This document shows, piece after piece, positions 60,210 through 64,000 of a DNA stretch of 64,000 nucleotides (position 1 is its first letter; each line of letters starts with the position of its first letter). The position numbers and the translations under genes are program-made. Below the pieces are notes generated by a model. The model saw nothing but the letters and a program-made list of their open reading frames with translations, searched no databases and had not been told where the DNA came from. The stretch lies in the NCBI GenBank assembly GCA_041916675.1, contig JAYRZB010000005.1, positions 251,360-315,359 on the forward strand, read 5' to 3'. The stretch is from JAYRZB01 sp041916675. GTDB lineage: Bacteria; Pseudomonadota; Alphaproteobacteria; Rhizobiales; Devosiaceae.

Positions 60210-61988
60210 TTGCCAGGGGGAGTAACGGCCATTTCGGAACGCGAACCCAGCGCCGAGCAGGTGCACCGGGCCTTGGAGGACCTCCTTGGCTGGCAGGAAA
60301 TCGCGCGTTCGCCACAGCTGGCAAGGTTCCTGAGCTACATTGTCGAGAAGCGGCTGAGCGGGGAAGATGGGGCGATCAAAGCCTATTCGATTGCCGTGGA
60401 TGTGTTCGGGCGGCCGCCGAGCTTTGATCCGCAAGCCGATCCGATTGTGCGGGTGCAGGCCCGACGCCTGCGCGCCATGCTCGACCAGTTCCGCGCCGAG
60501 GGCCGCCCCACGGGGCCCGTTGCGATCCGGCTGCCGGTGGGGCGCTATGTGCCGGTGTTCGAATGGATCGGCGGTGAGTCGGAGGGTGAGGGGGTGCCGC
60601 CGCCGGCGACTGTTGCCGCGCTGAGTGATGTGCAAGCGCCCGCCCACCGGCAACGGCCGACATTGTGGAAGATGCTGGCGGCCGGGTTGGTTCTGATAGG
60701 GCTGGCGAGCGGGCTGGTCTATGCGGCGCTCAACGTTAACCGTGCGCGCGATGGCGCAACGCCTGCCTATTCAAACCTGCCTGAGCGGCCGCGGGTTGAA
60801 ATCGGGCTGTTCTTCAATGAAACAGGCATTGCGGCGGTAGACAGGCCTGTATCGGAGCTGCCGCGCCAGATGCTGGATGCACTCGGACAATTCGATGATG
60901 TCGAGGTGGTTATCGCCGGTGGCGACGAGGCGGCCACCGGGCCCGGATTTCTGCTCTGGGGCGCGGTGCGGAGTGTTGAATCCGGCCTGCAGGTATCGGC
61001 TTATCTGACGCGCCAGCGCGCCAATCCGACCGGGCGCTCAGGATCGGTGGTGTGGTCAAGAACGCTGGTGGCGCCGCTGGTCGGCGCGGAATATGCGACG
61101 GCGCTGGGTGGGGTAACCGGGGATATCGTGAGCCCGATGGCGGCCTATTTCGGACCGCTGCACAAGGAGGGGCGCGACTATGTTTCGAACCATCCCGACC
61201 TTGAGAACGTCAATGGCTATGTGTGCCAATTGCTGTTTCGCGAGGCGCGCGCGATGAACCGGTCGGCCGACATCGCGGCAGCGCTGACCTGCCTTGACCG
61301 GCAGTTGGCCCGGGACGGGCAGGATGTTATCTCGCTGGCGGCACAGGGCGCGCTGGAGGCCATGGCACTCTCGCAGTTGACGCGGCCCGATGAGCCGCAT
61401 GTCGAAAAACTTTCGGAACTGGCGGGGCAGGTGCTCGAAGCGGTGGCCAAGGCGCCGGAGAGCAGCTTTGTGCGCGAACAGATGGGCACGATCTACGACA
61501 TCCAGCATGAGCGGCAGGCAGCGATCATCAGCTTTGACCGCGCGATGGAACTCAATCCGGCCAATCAGGATGCGCGGGCGGGACGGGCGCTGATCGAGGC
61601 GCTGGCCGGGTTCGATGACTATGGGCTGGAAGAGGCTGCCGAAGCCCGGGCTGCGGTGGAGGCGCCGCCGCCGTGGTACTTCCTGCCGGAGGCGTTCGAC
61701 AAGCTGCGGCGCTACCGTTTTGAGGAGGCGCTGGCGGCGGGGCTGAAAGTTTCCGAGGGTGACATTGAGCTTGGGCACATCATTTCGCTGATTGCCGCCA
61801 AGCGTGTGGGCAATGAGGCGGTGGTCGCCGATTGCCTGGCCAAGGTGATGGGCAACGAGCGTTTCCGGCTGACCGGGATCATGCCGCGGCTCGGGCATAG
61901 AATTTCCGACCAGTCCTTGCTCAAACTGATCCGGGATGGTCTGCTGCTGGCAGGCGTGCCGGCGGCAGCGCTGGAAAAGGCGTTCTAG
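60210..61988 (+). CDS. Membrane-anchored winged-helix protein with TPR-like C-terminus
   Basis: From the TTG at 60210 it is 592 residues. An N-terminal helix-turn-helix-like domain (LARFLSYIVEKRLSG, IKAYSIAVDVFGR, SFDPQADPIVRVQARRLRAM, LPVGRYVPVF) is followed by one membrane helix (MLAAGLVLIGLASGLVYAAL) and a large domain ending in TPR-like helices (AIISFDRAMELNPANQDARA). The layout is CadC/ToxR-like, common in rhizobia. Start uncertain: the best ribosome site (GGGGGAG 60216-60222) precedes an ATT at 60231, while the open frame further upstream (ATG 60045) is not protein-like. Confidence 0.75.
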   Translation: MPGGVTAISEREPSAEQVHRALEDLLGWQEIARSPQLARFLSYIVEKRLSGEDGAIKAYSIAVDVFGRPPSFDPQADPIVRVQARRLRAMLDQFRAEGRPTGPVAIRLPVGRYVPVFEWIGGESEGEGVPPPATVAALSDVQAPAHRQRPTLWKMLAAGLVLIGLASGLVYAALNVNRARDGATPAYSNLPERPRVEIGLFFNETGIAAVDRPVSELPRQMLDALGQFDDVEVVIAGGDEAATGPGFLLWGAVRSVESGLQVSAYLTRQRANPTGRSGSVVWSRTLVAPLVGAEYATALGGVTGDIVSPMAAYFGPLHKEGRDYVSNHPDLENVNGYVCQLLFREARAMNRSADIAAALTCLDRQLARDGQDVISLAAQGALEAMALSQLTRPDEPHVEKLSELAGQVLEAVAKAPESSFVREQMGTIYDIQHERQAAIISFDRAMELNPANQDARAGRALIEALAGFDDYGLEEAAEARAAVEAPPPWYFLPEAFDKLRRYRFEEALAAGLKVSEGDIELGHIISLIAAKRVGNEAVVADCLAKVMGNERFRLTGIMPRLGHRISDQSLLKLIRDGLLLAGVPAAALEKAF

Positions 61989-62045
61989 CCAGCGCCTATC
62001 CTTGGGCGCGGTGCGTCTGGAGCTGAGAGTAAGAAGGCGGCAGTT

Positions 62046-63050
62046 ATGGTGTTTCGAGCGCTTGTTACCGATCGCGGTGCGGATGGGGCGATTGCGAGCG
62101 CGGTCAAGATGCTCGATGAGGAGCGCCTGCCCGAGGGCGAGGTGCTGGTGGGCATCGAATGGGCCGGGTTCAACTACAAGGACGGGTTGTGCCTGACCGG
62201 CAAGGGTGGGCTGGTGCGGACCTATCCGCATGTGGCCGGGATCGATTTTGCCGGGCGGGTGATCGAGAGTCGCGACCGGCGCTATCACCCAGGGCAGGCG
62301 GTGGTGCTGACCGGCTGGCGGGTGGGCGAGAACCGCTGGGGCGGGTTTGCGCAGCGGGCGCGGGTGAAAGCGGACTGGCTGGTGCCGCTGCCGCACAGGC
62401 TTTCAACCCGCACCGCCATGGTTTTGGGCACGGCCGGACTGACGGCGATGCTGGCCATCAACCGGCTCAAAAGCGATGGGCTGACGCCCGAGCGCGGGCC
62501 GGTGCTGGTGACGGGGGCCGGTGGTGGGGTGGGCTCGATTGCGGTGCAACTGCTGGCCCGGCTCAGCTATGAGGTGGCGGCGGTGACCGGCCGGGCTGAA
62601 CTTGCCGAAAGCCTGACGCGCCTTGGGGCCGCGCAGGTGATCGAGCGGCAGGCGATGCTGGCGCCCTCCGGCAAGGGGCTGGACCCTGAAACCTATGCGG
62701 CGGCCATCGACACGGTGGGCGGGCAGATGATCGTGGAAGTGCTCAAGAAAATCCGCTATGGCGGGGGCGTGGCCGCCGTGGGCAATGCCGGGGGGCTCGG
62801 TTTTGATGGCAGCATCATCCCGTTTATCCTGCGCGGGGTGACGCTGTTCGGGATCGACAGCGTGATGCAGCCTTATGCATCGCGCGTGGCGGCCTGGGAC
62901 CGGCTGGTCGACCTGTTCGTGCCCGCAGCGTTCGAACCGAGCGTGGAAGAGGTGCGGCTTGAGGACCTGCCGGAGGTGGCGGAGCGGATCCTGGCCGGGC
63001 AGGTGGCGGGGCGCGTGATCGTTAATCCGCGAGACGAGGCAAGTACTTAG
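62046..63050 (+). CDS. acuI: Acrylyl-CoA reductase (AcuI/YhdH)
   Basis: A 334-residue zinc-free MDR reductase. GIEWAGFNYKDGL, HVAGIDFAGRV, GTAGLTAMLAI, VTGAGGGVGSIAVQLL and FILRGVTLFGIDSV are diagnostic of AcuI. It reduces toxic acryloyl-CoA to propionyl-CoA with NADPH, for example in 3-hydroxypropionate or DMSP use. Stands alone, 57 bp after the winged-helix/TPR gene. Confidence 0.93.
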   Translation: MVFRALVTDRGADGAIASAVKMLDEERLPEGEVLVGIEWAGFNYKDGLCLTGKGGLVRTYPHVAGIDFAGRVIESRDRRYHPGQAVVLTGWRVGENRWGGFAQRARVKADWLVPLPHRLSTRTAMVLGTAGLTAMLAINRLKSDGLTPERGPVLVTGAGGGVGSIAVQLLARLSYEVAAVTGRAELAESLTRLGAAQVIERQAMLAPSGKGLDPETYAAAIDTVGGQMIVEVLKKIRYGGGVAAVGNAGGLGFDGSIIPFILRGVTLFGIDSVMQPYASRVAAWDRLVDLFVPAAFEPSVEEVRLEDLPEVAERILAGQVAGRVIVNPRDEAST

Positions 63051-63093
63051 GCTGAATTATTTTCGTATTTTCAATTTATGCGTCGGTTCGTTC

Positions 63094-63813
63094 ATGCTAT
63101 TTAAATTCCTTGCGCTGTTAACGCTCGTTGTGTTCACGTTCTCGGCCGGGTCGAGCTATGCTCGCTCCGAAATTATCCTTAAATTAGAGCAGCTTAGCGT
63201 TTCTCAATTGGTCGAAGCGATGGGTATTTCGCAAAGTTCGGCTTTTGCGGTGCTCAACGATTCCGTCTTTGTTTCCCACCACGCCGATATCCGCGGCGGC
63301 GCCGGAGATTTTCGAGCGTACTGGGGCAGGGGCAGGCCCGGTTCCGCCGAGGTTATCAAGATTTTCCAGGACGGGGACTATGTGTTTGCCCAGAGCCGGT
63401 TTGACCTCGATGGGTCCAAGGCCGGGTTCGACGTGTTCCGCTACGAGAACGGCGAGATTATTGAGCACTGGGGCGGAGCGGTGCCGTATGCCGACGATCT
63501 GGTGAGTGGTGCCGGTGTGCCCGACGCGACCGCCGACACGGGCGCGAACAAGGCCTTTGTTGGAGCCTATCTGGCAGCCCTGACGGAAGCGGGGGCCGAC
63601 AAGGTGGCCGATCGTTTCTTCTGGCCGGACGCGGCGCTGCATGGGGTCGAGCCGCTTGACTACCGGGCAATGGAGCTGACGCTGGGCGACGGCGATTTCG
63701 TGCTGGTGCTCAGCCTTGCCGAAACGGCGGGCGAAACCGTGCGGGTGTTCGACCTGTTCCGGCTGATCAACGGCATGATCAGTGAGCAATGGCAGATGGT
63801 GGGAGCGGTTTAG
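63094..63813 (+). CDS. Secreted protein with two SnoaL-like halves
   Basis: A 239-residue protein with a signal peptide (hydrophobic 5-20, SYA near 23). Two repeats are visible: QDGDYVFAQSRF...FDVFRYENGEIIEHW (about 99-133) and GDGDFVLVLSLA...FDLFRLINGMISEQW (about 199-234). That is the end of a SnoaL/NTF2-like fold, so it looks like a tandem duplication. The first 150 bp are more AT-rich than neighbouring genes and no good ribosome site is seen. Ligand or enzymatic role unknown. Confidence 0.7.
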   Translation: MLFKFLALLTLVVFTFSAGSSYARSEIILKLEQLSVSQLVEAMGISQSSAFAVLNDSVFVSHHADIRGGAGDFRAYWGRGRPGSAEVIKIFQDGDYVFAQSRFDLDGSKAGFDVFRYENGEIIEHWGGAVPYADDLVSGAGVPDATADTGANKAFVGAYLAALTEAGADKVADRFFWPDAALHGVEPLDYRAMELTLGDGDFVLVLSLAETAGETVRVFDLFRLINGMISEQWQMVGAV

Positions 63814-63846
63814 GGGGGTATGCGGCGCCGTTGGGGTGTGCTGCGT

Positions 63847-63882
63847 CACCTCCACCCCAGCCCTCCCCGTAAGGGGCAGGGC
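63847..63882. repeat. Half copy of the C/G-rich palindrome (copy 4)
   Basis: CACCTCCACCCC then GCCCTCCCC-GTAA-GGGGCAGGGC matches the left arm of copy 1. The right arm is absent; instead the end of a transposase gene begins at its last base. Confidence 0.75.
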
Positions 63883-64000
63883 TATCGCATATGAGCGATT
63901 AGAGAGATTAGGAAGTTGTCGTTCCATGCGGCCCGTTTGAGTTTTGCTTTGATTGATCCCTTGTCGGGGTGCTGGCGGAGGATGTTGAGAGCGAGCTTTC
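63882..64000 (-). mobile_element. ISAs1-like transposase, C-terminal end (runs off the window)
   Basis: The minus strand is open from the right edge to a TAG at 63882-63884. The 38 visible residues (KLALNILRQHPDKGSIKAKL, then KRAAWNDNFLISL and HMR) look like the conserved tail of DDE transposases of the ISAs1 group (ALNILR...SI..K.KRA.W...FL). The start and the inverted repeats lie outside, so the element cannot be called intact or broken. Confidence 0.65.

Overview
The window is a GC-rich, densely coded stretch of bacterial chromosome. Gene content and protein character point to an alphaproteobacterium of the Hyphomicrobiales, most like Devosia or Pelagibacterium relatives. The supporting signs are a FrcBCA-type sugar transporter with a ROK regulator, a two-component XdhA/XdhB xanthine dehydrogenase with XdhC, PuuD-type urate oxidation, a PuuE-UraD fusion and RIME-like intergenic palindromes. 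This placement is inference; there is no rRNA or other taxonomic marker in the window.

Layout. 1-1447: end of an imelysin/DUF1513 pair. 1594-3488: thuA-thuB operon with terminator. 3587-6422: GlsB-type membrane protein, a secreted 5'-nucleotidase and a second ThuA-like protein. 6519-8193: a b-type cytochrome and a Tat-exported molybdoenzyme. 8492-10844: an RhlE-like helicase and an aldo/keto reductase. 10959-11163: two tiny membrane peptides. 11166-13608 (minus): RES/Xre toxin-antitoxin pair, a deaminase and a YbaY/META protein.

Purine catabolism lies in two blocks: 13693-18160 (allA, alc, puuE-uraD) and 29668-48620 (uraH, xdhABC, a BMP-type ABC importer, puuD, guaD, glcB, ade). Together they encode every enzyme from adenine or guanine to glyoxylate, and malate synthase G then carries glyoxylate to malate. 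The two blocks are separated by a self-contained sugar-acid island (18405-29558): mannonate dehydratase, FGGY kinase, GntR, FAH-fold hydrolase, GntR/LacI-like regulator, RbsABC-type transporter, KDPG aldolase and lactonase, with its own operators.

48703-64000: a GGDEF/EAL protein, a ROK repressor with the frcBCA transporter and two dehydrogenases, an MFS exporter, an atypical receiver protein divergent from a membrane-anchored winged-helix/TPR protein, AcuI, a secreted protein with two SnoaL-like halves, and the tail of an ISAs1-like transposase at the right edge.

The most unusual non-coding signal is a family of long C/G-rich palindromes. They lie between the modules of the purine operon, just ahead of xdhA, xdhC and puuD. 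A half copy touches the transposase at the right edge. No tRNA, rRNA or CRISPR array was seen.
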